From Phlegmacium glaucopus (taxonomy: Eukaryota > Basidiomycota > Agaricomycetes > Agaricales > Cortinariaceae), in the NCBI GenBank assembly GCA_015039465.1, contig MU130366.1:124490-188489 (forward strand): a stretch of DNA of 64,000 nucleotides. Direction: 5' to 3'. The number at the start of each line of letters is the position of its first letter. Positions within the stretch are counted from its first letter, which is position 1. Of this stretch, positions 1 to 11,217 are shown one piece after another. The notes under the pieces were generated by a model that made no database searches, was not told where the DNA came from, and saw only the letters and a list, made by a program, of their open reading frames with translations. The translations under genes and the position numbers were made by a program.

Positions 1-1734
1 TAAGAGTCTGAATTGAATGTCGAGGAGGCGTTGCATACTGTCTGCAGGAGCAGGATGAGGGGCGGAATAGAAGTTAGCTGGCAAAAATGGCGGAACACGA
101 ATCATCAATTCTTGATGAGTTGGGGCAATTCGAATTTCGTAGATATCTTCAAAGTCATTATCGTGGCGAGGCCCATTGGAGCGAAGATGCCCAGGGCCTT
201 CGTAGGTGCTGTGAAGCGCCGGACCAAAACGATTAGCAGCATCTGCTACCGCTTTCCTCTTTTGCTTCAAATCCGGCTTGATAAGCTTCGGCTCTTCACG
301 TTCGACGATGTTAACGAGGCGTTTGATCCTTTCTCGGATAGCGTCAATAACATGTTCACGAACAGCGGGGGGGATGTTGTTGAAAGGATTATCAAATAAT
401 GGGGGATTGGCTTCTACCCCTGCATGCCAATCCTTGAACCAACGGTAGAGATTGTTGACCAGTGGACCCAGGCGTGGATAGGTGGCCACTGCGTTTTTAA
501 AGCGAACAAGAAATCTGGTCATCGTGGTAAGAATAACGATTCACAGAGGTTGTGCGTACGTACTCATGTAATACTCCAGCAATTGATACGAAAATTTGTG
601 TATCGATAGATTTGTAAGGTGAATTCGACCTCGTATCCTTGAAGGAGCGTGCATTGATTGCAGCATGCATGCACTCTTCAATCCTGTCGGCGAATTTTTC
701 GAAATTTTGAAGGATAATTGAGAAAAGATGGCTATCTAGTGGTCAGCAAAAGGACCTCGGAAGACAAGGAGAAGCACACTTTGTGTTCGTGCTCATTGTG
801 CTCTTGACAACGAACTCTGAAGACAGGTACTATGGGAAACGTTAGATCCAGAGTCAATACTCAAACAATCAGCCTCACCCGTAACAATGGCAATATCCCT
901 CGTTGGAATGATACGATCTCTTTACTCAGCCCAGTGCAGATGGAGATTTGTGACCAATTGATGATTTCGGCGACACGAAGGCTTCCATTTGTCTGAGTAA
1001 TTGACGTTGAGAACCACTTGCGAACACTGAAGAAAAGTCGCTTACTGAAGTTACCGCAGCCAGAAGCAACTAGGGAACAAAAACATAAGCCTAAGTGCGG
1101 TTATAACTAATAGCGATACTTACCTGCCCTTCTTCTTGTGTCTGATTGTGCATAAGTGACATGATATATGAGAGGAGACGAGAGAAACACATACCCATAA
1201 GGCGTTGTTACAATTGGCACTGCTCAATGGAACCAGAAACGCATACACATCGTAGGAGGTCTTGAACCGGAAAGTATCTGAGAGGAACCTCTTGAAACGA
1301 TTGTGAGCATCCGTCGGTGACAGTGACGTTGACGTTTCGTCCTCAAAGAATCCATCTGTTGCAATCCCATTCATCTTCGCCAGACCTTGCTCGGTCAAAA
1401 ACGGAGCGATAGCGTCGTTGGCTGCGAGATTGAATTGCGGGCGTTTCGGTCGTGTCTCTGAGCCTTCGTCGCACCGATCATGTCTGTATTTACAATCAAA
1501 TTCCCGCTTGCACGCTCCTGTCTCCCAATAAAATCGGCAGACACCATTTGGTAGGGGAGAGGATGCTCCTGGAAGTTTTGATTGGTTGGGAGGCCGGCTC
1601 CTTGGGGAACTTGGGGCACTTGTAGATGGGCTAGGAGACTGTCCTGCTTGAGTGCGAGCTGAATGAGAGTATTTGCATTTGTTGCCAGAGCGGCAATGAC
1701 CAGCCTGGAAAAAACGACAAGGTGGTGGAGCCAT
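1..1734 (-). CDS. NFX1-type zinc-finger RNA helicase (ZNFX1-like), N-terminal part, truncated by window edge
   Basis: This is the amino-terminal portion of a large fungal NFX1/ZNFX1-like superfamily-1 helicase, a family linked to RNA surveillance and silencing; the helicase domain itself lies beyond the left edge. The start ATG is at 1734-1732. Seven exons close one frame: 1195-1734, 1124-1141, 1046-1069, 879-992, 780-829, 564-731 and <1-514 (about 476 codons). Two CCCH zinc fingers open the protein, CRFFQAGHCRSGNKCKYSH near residue 6 and CRFYWETGACKREFDCKYRH near residue 66. Downstream, RLVNIVERE, FEDIYEIRIAPTHQEL and the stretch ending QRLLDIQFRLL match the pre-helicase region I recall for these proteins. 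Exons 2 and 3 are only 18 and 24 nt. Helicase function is inferred from family membership; the N-terminal architecture is seen directly. Confidence 0.8.
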
Positions 1735-2851
1735 GATAGGATGACAAAAAAAGGAATGAGCTTATAAGGAAGGTTTCGCATCGATTATCTGGGCGCTTAT
1801 CAGTGTACAAAGTCGATGGCAACCATGACAAATTTTCACATGGCGTGAATGTAACGCGGTCTAATGGCACTTAACCTTGGTACACTGCAAACTCACTTAT
1901 AAGAACCAGAAATTTAAACACTATAAAATCAAAAAAAAACAATACCGTTTGCATAATTCCACCACACCATTGTTGCAAATACGAAAGAACATAAGGTCGT
2001 CTTTGAATATGCGAAAGATATCGGGATCAGGATCATGAACGCGTCTCTAAATAAATTGAGAGGAGCATCCGGATTGTAGAGTTGGAGATGAAAATCCAGT
2101 GCACGTTTTGAATGGTTTTTGGAACCATTTTCCCCATTCCAAGGACACTAAAAAAAGTTTATCACGCGTGCCCTTGCTTGCGAGGGTGGCGCACCAAGAC
2201 CTGGCGACATCCTTAACACACCCCTTCGGGTATACATCGCACCTAACCTGAGAGCACCCGGGGTAATTGCTAGTATAAGAGTGGAACGCAGATACACACA
2301 GATTTGCATTGCCATCAACTGCGGCTCATGGCTCAGCAGCTGGTAACACGCCTGTCTGAGCTAAAAAGGAGATCGTTAATGTACCAAACTGTCGGACGAT
2401 GTTCACATACTTCATAAACAGAACGGTCACATTAATGTATCGAGGCAGATACTGATATATACTACGACGAGTAAATTTTAGTAGGGCGCAAAAGTTTAAA
2501 TGACGGCAAGAAAGTACTCACCTTCCACCTCAGCGCTCAGCTGTCATTAATTTCATATTCCAAACCCTCTCCTGGCCTTGTCCTTGTCTTAGTTGCTGCT
2601 GACTTGGTCGTGTTGTTGTTGTGGATAACTTATCTGAGTTTGAATCCCTGATTGATCATTGCTTTGACATCACTCGCTCAGTCGGCGCAGAGTTAATGAG
2701 CTACAAAACAATCCAACGAGCACAAATCTACCAGTTATTAAAAAAATGGATGCTACCTATTACTTAGATTCGTGACCATTTGTTGTACTTACGACTATGT
2801 AGTAATAAGGTGAAGGATTTCACCTTCTCGAAGGACCGGCCAGTCACCGTG
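1735..2851. other. Intergenic region between the helicase and ATM1 genes
   Basis: About 1.1 kb with no convincing gene. It lies upstream of the helicase start and downstream of the ATM1 stop. 2150-2290 is GC-rich and contains several short hairpins (CCCT/AGGG, GGTG/CACC, ACCC/GGGT) with a T-run on the minus strand near 2150. I could not match it to a known RNA family. Confidence 0.5.
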
Positions 2852-5672
2852 TCACGGTCTAATCTCCTCCGATCCTTCTAACGAAGCTTGCTGCTGCCAC
2901 ATGCTGTAATAAAGTCCTTTCATCTTCATAAGATCCTCATGTGTTCCTTGTTCAACCACTTGCCCTTCTTTTAGGACAATGATAAGATCTGCGAAGGGGG
3001 GTGGTCAAACGGAGGGAGCAAGGGGGGAAGAAAAGGGAAGAAAGCAAACCAGATTCGACAATTGTCCTCAGTCTGTGTGCGATGAAAATACTCGTGCGGG
3101 CTTTATCCAACAATGCGGTATTGATGTTCTTCATAAGCTCCGATTCAGTATGTGAGTCTAGGGCCGAAGTCTAAGGAGGAAGAGAACAAAAAATAAATAT
3201 AGTCAACACAAAGAAAGACGAGGAAAAGACATGTCCTTACCGCTTCGTCAAAGAATAGAATCTCCGGATCCTTCAGCATAACCCTCGCAACTGCCAACCT
3301 CTGCTTCTCTCCTCCACTAATCATCAACCCTCTCTCTCCAACCTTCGTCGCATATCCATCAGGTAACCTCTCAACGGCCGCATGTACATTCGCCTTCCTC
3401 GCAGCTTCCTTAACCTCCTCATCCGTCGCATCCAACCTCCCATACCTAATATTATGCAAAACATCTGCATGGAACAATGTAGTGTCCTGGGGTACCACAC
3501 CGATGGCTTTACGAAGTGAAGTGAGATGAGTTTGGTGGATATCTTGTCCGTCAATAAGAATTCGTCCGGAGGAGGGTGTGTAGAATCTGTAAAGCAGACG
3601 GAATACGGTGGATTTACCGCAGCCGGAAGGTCCGACGATGGCTACCTTCTTGCCAGCAGGGATGGAGAAACTGAGATTTCGGAAAATGAGCCTGTCAGGA
3701 TGATATCCGAAAGAGACGTTATCGAATTGGATAGATCCTCCCCTGAGTTGTAGGGGTTGGGCATTAGGTGCATCCTTTTCAGGTGGCAATGGTCAAAAAC
3801 CGGTAAAAGCAAAAAAGAAATTTGTCACCTTGGGTGGCGAATTCTCTTCCACAAGTTTATACAATACTTCCATATCTAACAGATTCTGTCTCATCTCCCT
3901 GTATATCGATCCCAAGAAATTCAACGGCAACGAGAGCTGGAAGATCAATTGGTTTACCATCACCACGTCTCCCACCGTCATGGTTCCTACCAAATTCAAG
4001 ATCAGTACAAAGCCAAACGAAGATTTGAAAGTAAGACCCAACGAACCATTGACAACCCCCTGAGCTGCTAAAAACATTGCCATGGTCAATGCACTTGAGA
4101 AAATGATATTCTGACCCGAATTTAGAAAAGCTAGAGAGGTCGTAATTTTCACGGAGCTTTTCTCGTATTGGGCCAAGTGTTTGTCGTACTGTGCTATTTC
4201 ATATTTCTCGTTGTTAAAATGCTACTGAGCGGAAATTTTTTCAGTCTTCGTCATCTTCCGTTGGGGGAGGGGGACGGAAAAACTAGCGTTTTCTTACCTT
4301 GACGGCTTCAAAGTTGATCAAAGAGTCAACAGCAACAGTGGCTGCTTTGTTGTCTGCCTGGTTAGCCTCTCGCCGAAATCGTGTCCTATTTTACAAACAA
4401 CAAAAAAAAGTTAGCATGAGTACCTTGTCTGAACAACGAGGGCTGACCTCCATGAAGTGGTCCTCACAGTAAACCACGTGTACGCAACCATCGTCAAAGC
4501 TGTAATAGCAGCAAAATCCCATCCGAATTTGTATGTCTACAAGGCGTTTTCACTTCACGAAAAGACTCGGCGAGCGGATTAACCAGAAACGTACTAAAAT
4601 ACCGCACACCATCGAAATCTCCAAAGCGGTGGGTACGATACGGAATATGATAGATTGCAGAATGAACGTGATACCTCTGGAGTGAAATTTGATACAATAT
4701 CAGCGTTTCTCAAACGTCGAAAATAATAATAATAATAATAATTTACTTCGTTCCGCGATCAATGGCTCTCGTCAAACCTCCAGTTTGCCTCTCCAGATGG
4801 AATTTCAAATCCAAGTTGAGGAGATGTTCAAATGTCTCTCTCGCGACTTTGCGGATCGCACGTTGACCAATGTTGGCAAATACTGCGTTGAGAAGTTCAC
4901 TAGAAAGGGTGGCTCCGATCCTTGCAGCTCCATCTAGTGATGATTTCGTATGAAACAGAAGGTGGGAGAAAGATGAGAATCGGAGAGCACTCTGTGAACA
5001 AAAGACGTACATCCAAGGATCAACGACCCAGCAAGCAACCAAGCGGTGGAGGATGCCGTTATATCCACGTTAAGCGAGTCCACGACATTCTTGAAAATTT
5101 GCGGTACTTGGACATTGAGTACCTGCGCAATGGATATGAAACATGATTTAAAAATCAGCGGAACGAGACAAAAAAAACACACTAACCTTGGAAGAAACAA
5201 GTAACCCAAAACCCAACAACACAATCCAACGCGTTTTCCAATCGTTTTTAGGCCAAACGTTGACGAGGAGACGTTTGATGATACCCCAATCGCTCCTTCT
5301 CTGTTCGGATTGTGTTGGAATATCGCCTTTTGTCACAAAGTCGATGTCCTTTTTAAGAGAAAGGCTGGGTTTTGTTGACGACAGGGGAGGTTTCGCAGCA
5401 GCTTGGGATGAAGATTGAGGTGGAGATGGAGATGGAGCCTGTTCTGGTGGGGATGCCTTGTGCTGGAACCATCGTCGAGAATTACACCCTTTGGAGATAA
5501 AAAGGTTTAATCGGACACTGGGCTCGAGCAACAATGTCGATTTATGACGAATCCTAGATTCGAAGCAGACTTTGCGGGTCGAGTAACGCGCTCCGAGTGT
5601 AGAAAGGCCAGCTTGTGATATAAAGTTAACCAGATGTCGGGTCAAATGCAGCCCTGGAGGGGTAGATAGCAT
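2852..5672 (-). CDS. ATM1: Mitochondrial ABC transporter ATM1 (iron-sulfur cluster export)
   Basis: A half-size ABC transporter of the inner mitochondrial membrane. ATM1 exports a glutathione-linked sulfur or iron-sulfur compound needed for cytosolic Fe-S protein assembly. Ten exons (5187-5672, 5011-5122, 4747-4933, 4595-4676, 4448-4536, 4298-4385, 3829-4221, 3241-3774, 3050-3170, 2852-2988) give a closed 742-residue frame, the usual ATM1 length. The first 120 or so residues are rich in Arg, Ser and Pro with few acids, as expected for a mitochondrial presequence. The membrane domain follows, with family segments [12 protein letters not shown] and [14 protein letters not shown]. The nucleotide-binding domain has Walker [10 protein letters not shown], signature [12 protein letters not shown], Walker [14 protein letters not shown] and the switch His in IFIAHRLRT. 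The gene looks intact. Identity is strong from motif order; subcellular site is by family. Confidence 0.93.
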
Positions 5673-6305
5673 CTAGGGGGGTGAAGATGGTCAATGTAGA
5701 ACCATAGTACTGGAGCACCAGTAAGAGATTGGTTGCATCCGAGTTGATTCATTTTGATGACACATGTCGCCAGATGTCGCCTGACGGGCCTGACCTGTTG
5801 ACGTTCACCGGTCACCGCAGGTCACCACCTGCTTTCTACCCTGTTGATCAGATGGACTGGATATATCAATCATGAAGGCTAAATTTCGCCTTAACATATC
5901 CTTGAGACGGAGTAGAAGCTGCCTTCGAGCTCACCCTTCCAGTACTCTGGCCATTAATAAGACACAGACTGTTATCGAACGGGAAGATCTTGGCAATACA
6001 ACGTGCAAAAGACATTATCATCTGGATTTCGTGTGGTGTACATCACTCCAATTATCCAGGCGGCGCTAGGGTAGAGAAGGGATTTCATAGATCGAAAAAT
6101 GTAATAAACTGAGAGAGGGTGCTATCCAACAGGTTCACCATTCCTTCCTATGCCCTCGTCTCATCTCATTCTCCGCCTGGCGAGTTACTTTCTAGGAATA
6201 GGCGAAGAGTTTCCTACAAAGGGCGTCGACATTGCATGTAATATGGCAGCAGTGATACTTTTAGTGTAGTTGATGGTTTTTAACTTACACCACCTGATGG
6301 TCCTC
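5673..6305. other. ATM1 upstream region and left flank of the NLR inverted repeat
   Basis: No supported gene. Two blocks, near 6097-6180 and 6206-6303, are similar in the same orientation to 23478-23560 and 24143-24220. Shared words include GGTTCACCAT, AGAGTTTCCTACAAAGGGCG and TACACCACCTGATG. These blocks therefore bracket the whole accessory interval. Confidence 0.5.
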
Positions 6306-6626
6306 ACTTTCGTAAGATGCTACTGATGATGCATCAGTTTACACCTTTAATGAATCAGGAGAGAGAGAAGGCAAACAGACCTTCAATTTTCTCAACAGTG
6401 GCAAGATCTTTATTGCATATCGGATTTACGATGTTCGTGATCCTCGTGTCTCGCAATCTGGCATTCAAGAAACTCCATACAATGAGAGCCTCTTTGAGTC
6501 GTTCATGTGGTTTCTCGCAACAGACACCTTAACTTCTTTCCACTCTACCCCAGTCACCACTGTCCTCTCTCCCGCAACTTCCACGCAATCATTTCCAGTT
6601 GTTCTTGTGCGTCAACACGACAATAT

Positions 6627-7000
6627 TCAGCGAGTTGTGATGATTGCTGTGCATCTACTTGTTTGCGATTTGCACCAGTGAATCCGTCGTGGGTTTGGCT
6701 TGCTTGGGAAAGAAAGATTGCGAGTCAGCGCGACGTTCTTTGGGGTATCGCATGAGTTCGTGTAATCTGCCTGTCGGGCGCCCAGAACGCGGACTTTTGC
6801 GCATATTTCTTGGAGTTCTTGATCATCGCGTGGAGGCTGCAAATCACTAGGCGTCCCCAGTCAAGGATCAGGACTTTATTAATTTAGATACCACTGGGAG
6901 AGGTGAGGGATCACGAGAAGGAGGTTTCACACTCGGAGGTGGAGAAGCTTGTCGAGGGCTAAAGTTGGATCGCTGGTTATGTAATCCAGAGCATCTGTCT
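6627..7000 (-). pseudogene. Decayed divergent reading frame upstream of NLR copy A
   Basis: Minus-strand codons resemble a protein segment also present, on the plus strand, upstream of NLR copy B (18470-18790). Recognisable pieces are PPSRDPSPL, then after a possible intron DDQELQ, KVRVL, CDT and NPRR. Here the frame stays open from 6842 to 6627 but has no clear initiator, and the other copy has an in-frame stop at the position after VRVLDA. Conservation of the amino-acid pattern on both arms suggests a former gene divergent from the NLR and sharing its promoter region. I do not recognise the family. Confidence 0.3.
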
Positions 7001-7045
7001 TTCTCACTCATCACTTTCATCGACCACGGCTTACTGTTCAACGAT

Positions 7046-9174
7046 ATGAAGCGCATTTTGAAGAAAAATTTTAGGTCCAAGGAATCAAAATATTCATCTC
7101 TGACCATCAAGGATGCTCTGGGTTCAAGCTCTGAACCGACATCGACCGTCAAAACAAGCACCGCTGATCCTATACTATCCATTCCCGCTAGTCCTGCAGC
7201 TGCAAGTGCACAAGTTATTCAAGCCGCTGGCGTTACTGTGAGCATTCAACCTCACCCATCACATCCTTCAATATTTAACTATTGTCATCGATCAGACTGC
7301 CCATGACCGCCCAGTCTCTACTTCGGTTTCCACTTTAGCAGTGAATGATCTCGCTCCTGTAAGCGTTCCAGCTGCTGGCGCCACTTAGCCCATCACATAC
7401 ATAATCACTCAATCACCATCGTCGATTAGGCTACCCATGAATTTCAAGCCTCCCCTTTGGTTTCCGCTTTGGCGGTTACTCCCGTAGCACATCCGGAAGC
7501 GACTTCACCCTCCTCACCTGATGTCATAATGCAAGCCAACTTGGGGTCCACGGAATCGGGACAAAATACCTTGGTGAGTTGCTTACACAATGTGTTTTCG
7601 GCTTTCGCTAATGATCAGCAGACTCAAGATTCTGGCTTGTGTCTTCCAACTCCCTTTGCGAATGCCCGGAGTGTGTTCATCACAGGTGGTACTTTTGTAA
7701 GTCATTGTCGTAGGCTGCGTAAATGATCTGTAATAATTTGTCTGCCAGTATCATATTATCAATAATTTCCCTGCCAATACCAGTGAACAGCAGACGAAGA
7801 TTCCTGTACCTCAGAAACCACTCTCTAGTCTATTCTTTACTGGACGGAATGATGAACTTGACAAGCTTGGGAAGATTTTTGTTACTCATGCTAATAGTAG
7901 ACTGATGTCAAGACACTCTTGTCTCCTCTGGGGAATGGGAGGGATTGGAAAGACCCAGATCTGTCTTAAGTTCACAGAAGAAATGTCTGGCAAGTAAGTA
8001 TTTTTATATTATGATTCATAACACTGGATTCATCACTTGCTCTAGTTTTTCATATGTGTTCTGGGTTGATGCCTCCTCTTATGAGAGCATTATAACATCT
8101 CTCAAGGGTATATCCAACATTCCTGCTGCACAAGCTTCTGGTGTGGATGGCTCAGTTGAGTCTGTCCTCCAGTGGATATCTTGCATTCAAGAGGAATGGT
8201 TGATTGTGTTTGATAATGCTGGTGATCCTCCTCCAGAGGTGATGGCCAAGTTCATTCCTCCAGGTAACAGAGGTAATATTCTGATCACCAGTAGAAACAG
8301 ATCCATAGGAAGGGTCATAGGATTTGAGAATGTGATTGAGATAAGTGAAATAAAGGAGCCAGATGCTATAACTCTACTTCTCAAGGCTAGCTATTTGGAT
8401 GCTTCACCTGAGCATTTGCAAGCTGCCAAGAGTATTGTCACTGAGCTTGGTGGCATTCCTCTTGCTGTTGATCATGCTGGTGCATATATTGATGCTGGGA
8501 AATGTGATATCAATGAATATCTGGTCCAATTGTCCTTACATCATCAGACTCTTATGTCAGATGCTATATTCACAGGGGCATCCAATTATAATCAAACAGT
8601 GTATGGGACTTGGGATTTATCTTTCAAAGAGATAGAAAAGAGAGCTGGTGGGCAATCTACCACTGGGGATGCACAAGCAGCACAGATTGCAATTATAATT
8701 CTTCAAATATGTGCTTTCTATCATCATAGCAATATTTCTAAAGACATATTCCAATCTGCTGCTGAGGAGGCCATGGAATATATTGTTGATGATAACATAG
8801 CTGCAATTTTACCCCAGGCAGTTACTTTACTGGATCATACTCTACTTGGCTTGAAAAATGATGGTCACTGGGATGATTTCATATTTGGACAAGGAATTAG
8901 TGTCCTTCTGTCATTCTCCTTGATGAAAAGAGGACAATCATCCAAAGTATTTTCTGTTCACCCTCTAGTGCACTACTGGAGTAGGGAGAGAATGTCAAAA
9001 TCTGAACAGCAAAGAATGTGTGAGATGGGAAGCATAATCTTGTCCTGTGCAATTCCATGGAGATTTGAGAGTGAGGATTATGCCCTGCGAAGGTTGATTT
9101 TTCCACATATTAAGGCAAATAAGTTACATGGAAGGCAGATAGGACATATTGAGCAATACTATAATGATAAATAG
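7046..9174 (+). CDS. NLR-like STAND protein copy A, N-terminal region plus NB-ARC, ended by a nonsense codon
   Basis: This encodes the nucleotide-binding half of a fungal NLR-like (STAND) protein, a class thought to act in non-self recognition. Exons 7046-7237, 7296-7358, 7430-7573, 7619-7696, 7749-7993 and 8046-9174 keep one frame. The first 160 residues are Ser/Thr/Ala-rich with no domain I recognise. The NB-ARC core follows with Walker A GMGGIGKTQ, Walker B WLIVFDNAGD, sensor-like GNILITSRNR, GGIPLAVDHAGAYI and the winged-helix motif HPLVHYWSRER. The frame stops at TAG (9172-9174), where copy B has TGG. The same frame reopens at once into the TPR array at 9193, so the ancestral gene ran through. 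Either the protein now ends after the NB domain or the gene is inactive. Confidence 0.75.
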
Positions 9175-9192
9175 AGGAATTTTTCACTAGTA

Positions 9193-11118
9193 ATGGGGGA
9201 GAATGGAGACTGGGATAATGCAGAGCAGCTAGAGGTTCAAGTTATGGACATGAGCAAGAAGCTGCTTGGTGCAGAACACCCACACACCCTCAACAGTATG
9301 GCAAACCTAGCAGGCATATATGGGGAGCAGGGAAGGTGGAATGAGGCAGAGCAGCTGGAGGTCCAAGTTATGGACATGAGCATGAAGCTGCTTGGTGCAG
9401 AACATCCAGACACCCTCAAGAGTATGGCAAGTCTAGCAAGCACATACCATTATCAGGGAAGGTGGAATGAGGCAGAGCAGTTGATTATTCAAGTTATGAA
9501 CATGAGCAGGAAGGTGCTTGGTAAAGAACATCCACACACCCTCACCAGTATGGCAAATCTAGCAAGCACATACAGAAATCAGGGAAGGTGGAATGATGCA
9601 GAGCAGCTGGAAGTTCAGGTTATGGACATGAAACACAAACTGCTTGGTGTAGAACATCCACACACCCTCAAGAGTATGGCAAATCTAGCAAGTACATACC
9701 ATCATCAGGGAAGGTGGAATGAGGCAGAGGAGCTGTTTGTTCAAGTTATGGACATGAGCAAGAAGCTGCTTGGTGAAGAACATCCAGACACCCTTGAGAG
9801 TATGGCAAATCTAGCCAGCACATTCAGAGACCAGGGAAGGTGGAATGATGCAGAGCAGCTGGAGGTACAAGTTACAAGCATGAGCAAGAGGCTACTTGGT
9901 AAAGAACATCCAAGCACCCTCAACAGTATGGCAAATCTAGCAAGCACATACAGGGATCAGGGAAGGTGGATTGAGGCAGAGCAGCTGTTTGTTCAAGTTA
10001 TGGACATGAGCAAGAAGGTGCTTGGTGAAGAACATCCAAGCACCCTTAACAGTATGGCAAATCTAGCAGGCACATACAAGGATCAGGGAAGGTGGCATGA
10101 GGCAGAGCAACTGTTTGCTCAGGTTATGGACATGAGCAAGAAGCTGCTTGGTGAAGAACATCCACACACCCTCAATAGTATGGCAAATCTAGCAGGCACA
10201 TACAAGAATCAGGGAAGGTGGAATGAGGCAGAGCAGCTATTTGTTCAAGTTATAGACATGAGCAAGGAGCTGCTTGGTGAAAAACATCCACACACCCTCA
10301 AGAGTATGGCAAATCTGGCAAGTACATACCATCATCAAGGAAGGTGGAATAAGGCAGAGCAGCTGTTTGTTCAAGTTATGGACATGAGGAAGAAGCTGCT
10401 TGGTGAAGAACATCCAGGCACCCTCAGCAGTATGACACATCTAGCAAGCACATATAGGGATCAGGGAAAGTGGAATGAGGCAGAGCAGCTGGAGGTTCAA
10501 GTTATGAACATGAGCAAGAAGCTCCTTGGTGTAGAACACCCACATACCCTCACCAGTATGGCAAATCTAGCAAGCACATACAGAGATCAGGGAAAGTGGA
10601 ATGAGGCAGAGCAGCTGTTTGTTCAAGTTATGGACATGAGCAAGAAGCTGCTTGGTGCAGAACATCCACATACCCTCACCAGTATGGCAAATCTAGCAAG
10701 CACATACAGGGATCAGGGAAGGTGGAATGAGGCAGAGCAGCTGGAGGTTCAAGTTATGGACATGAGCAAGAAGGTGCTTGGTGCAGAGCATCCACAGACC
10801 CTCACCAGTATAGCAAATCTGGCAAGCACATACAAGGATCAGGGAAGGTGGCATGAGGCAGAGCAACTGTTTTTTCAAATTATGGACATGAGCATGAAGC
10901 TGCTTGGTGCAGAACACCCACACACCCTCAACAGTATGGCACATCTAGCAAGCACATACAGGGATCAAGGAAGGTGGAATGAGGCAGAGCAGCTAGAAGT
11001 TGAAGTCATGGACATGAGCAAGAAGCTGCTTGGTGAAGAACACATCAGTAAATTCAGGTTTTCAGGGTCAAAAAATAGCACTATGGGAAACTGCCAAGAG
11101 CTGTCAAGCACTATATAG
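9193..11118 (+). CDS. TPR array of NLR copy A (kinesin-light-chain-type repeats), cut off inside a MITE
   Basis: Fourteen near-identical 42-residue TPR units fill this frame, each with the pattern WNEAEQLxVQVMDMSKKLLG followed by EHPxTLxSMANLASTYRDQGR. They match the TPR_12/kinesin-light-chain type that forms the ligand-sensing C-terminus of many fungal NLRs. The frame is the same as the preceding NB-ARC exon, separated only by TAG and five codons, so this is the rest of one ancestral gene. At 11043 a 175-bp MITE interrupts a repeat after the Glu-His of GEEHP and adds a foreign 25-residue tail ending at 11118. The ATG at 9193 is available but may not be used. Confidence 0.65.
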   Translation: MGENGDWDNAEQLEVQVMDMSKKLLGAEHPHTLNSMANLAGIYGEQGRWNEAEQLEVQVMDMSMKLLGAEHPDTLKSMASLASTYHYQGRWNEAEQLIIQVMNMSRKVLGKEHPHTLTSMANLASTYRNQGRWNDAEQLEVQVMDMKHKLLGVEHPHTLKSMANLASTYHHQGRWNEAEELFVQVMDMSKKLLGEEHPDTLESMANLASTFRDQGRWNDAEQLEVQVTSMSKRLLGKEHPSTLNSMANLASTYRDQGRWIEAEQLFVQVMDMSKKVLGEEHPSTLNSMANLAGTYKDQGRWHEAEQLFAQVMDMSKKLLGEEHPHTLNSMANLAGTYKNQGRWNEAEQLFVQVIDMSKELLGEKHPHTLKSMANLASTYHHQGRWNKAEQLFVQVMDMRKKLLGEEHPGTLSSMTHLASTYRDQGKWNEAEQLEVQVMNMSKKLLGVEHPHTLTSMANLASTYRDQGKWNEAEQLFVQVMDMSKKLLGAEHPHTLTSMANLASTYRDQGRWNEAEQLEVQVMDMSKKVLGAEHPQTLTSIANLASTYKDQGRWHEAEQLFFQIMDMSMKLLGAEHPHTLNSMAHLASTYRDQGRWNEAEQLEVEVMDMSKKLLGEEHISKFRFSGSKNSTMGNCQELSSTI

Positions 11119-11217
11119 AGTCCCATAGCAACCTATAGTGACATAGCAAAGGGTCTTTGATTGACAGCACTGGACAGCGCTGCATAGCACCCATAGCAAA
11201 ACCTGAACTTACTGATG
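11043..11217. mobile_element. 175-bp MITE inserted in the TPR array
   Basis: The ends are 20-bp inverted repeats, CATCAGTAAATTCAGGTTTT at the left and the complement with one mismatch at the right. The flanks are GAAGAACA and CATCCAGAC, while intact repeats read GAAGAACATCCAGAC. The insertion therefore duplicated the dinucleotide CA (11041-11042 and 11218-11219). The interior is rich in the word CATAGCA. It has no coding capacity. The superfamily is uncertain because a 2-bp CA duplication is not diagnostic. Confidence 0.85.

Noticed and set aside
13..609. Plus-strand ORFs at the left edge
   Set aside because: They are shadows of the minus-strand helicase exon, which carries recognisable family motifs.
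2150..2290. Possible structured Pol III RNA on the minus strand (several hairpins, T-run)
   Set aside because: No match to conserved parts of SRP, RNase P, U6 or 5S RNA that I could recognise; hairpins are short and could be chance in GC-rich DNA.
2321..2400. tRNA-like stretch with a good A box (TGGCTCAGCAG) after GCGGCTCA
   Set aside because: No B box (GGTTCGANNCC) follows, the anticodon arm does not pair, and no acceptor stem can be closed.
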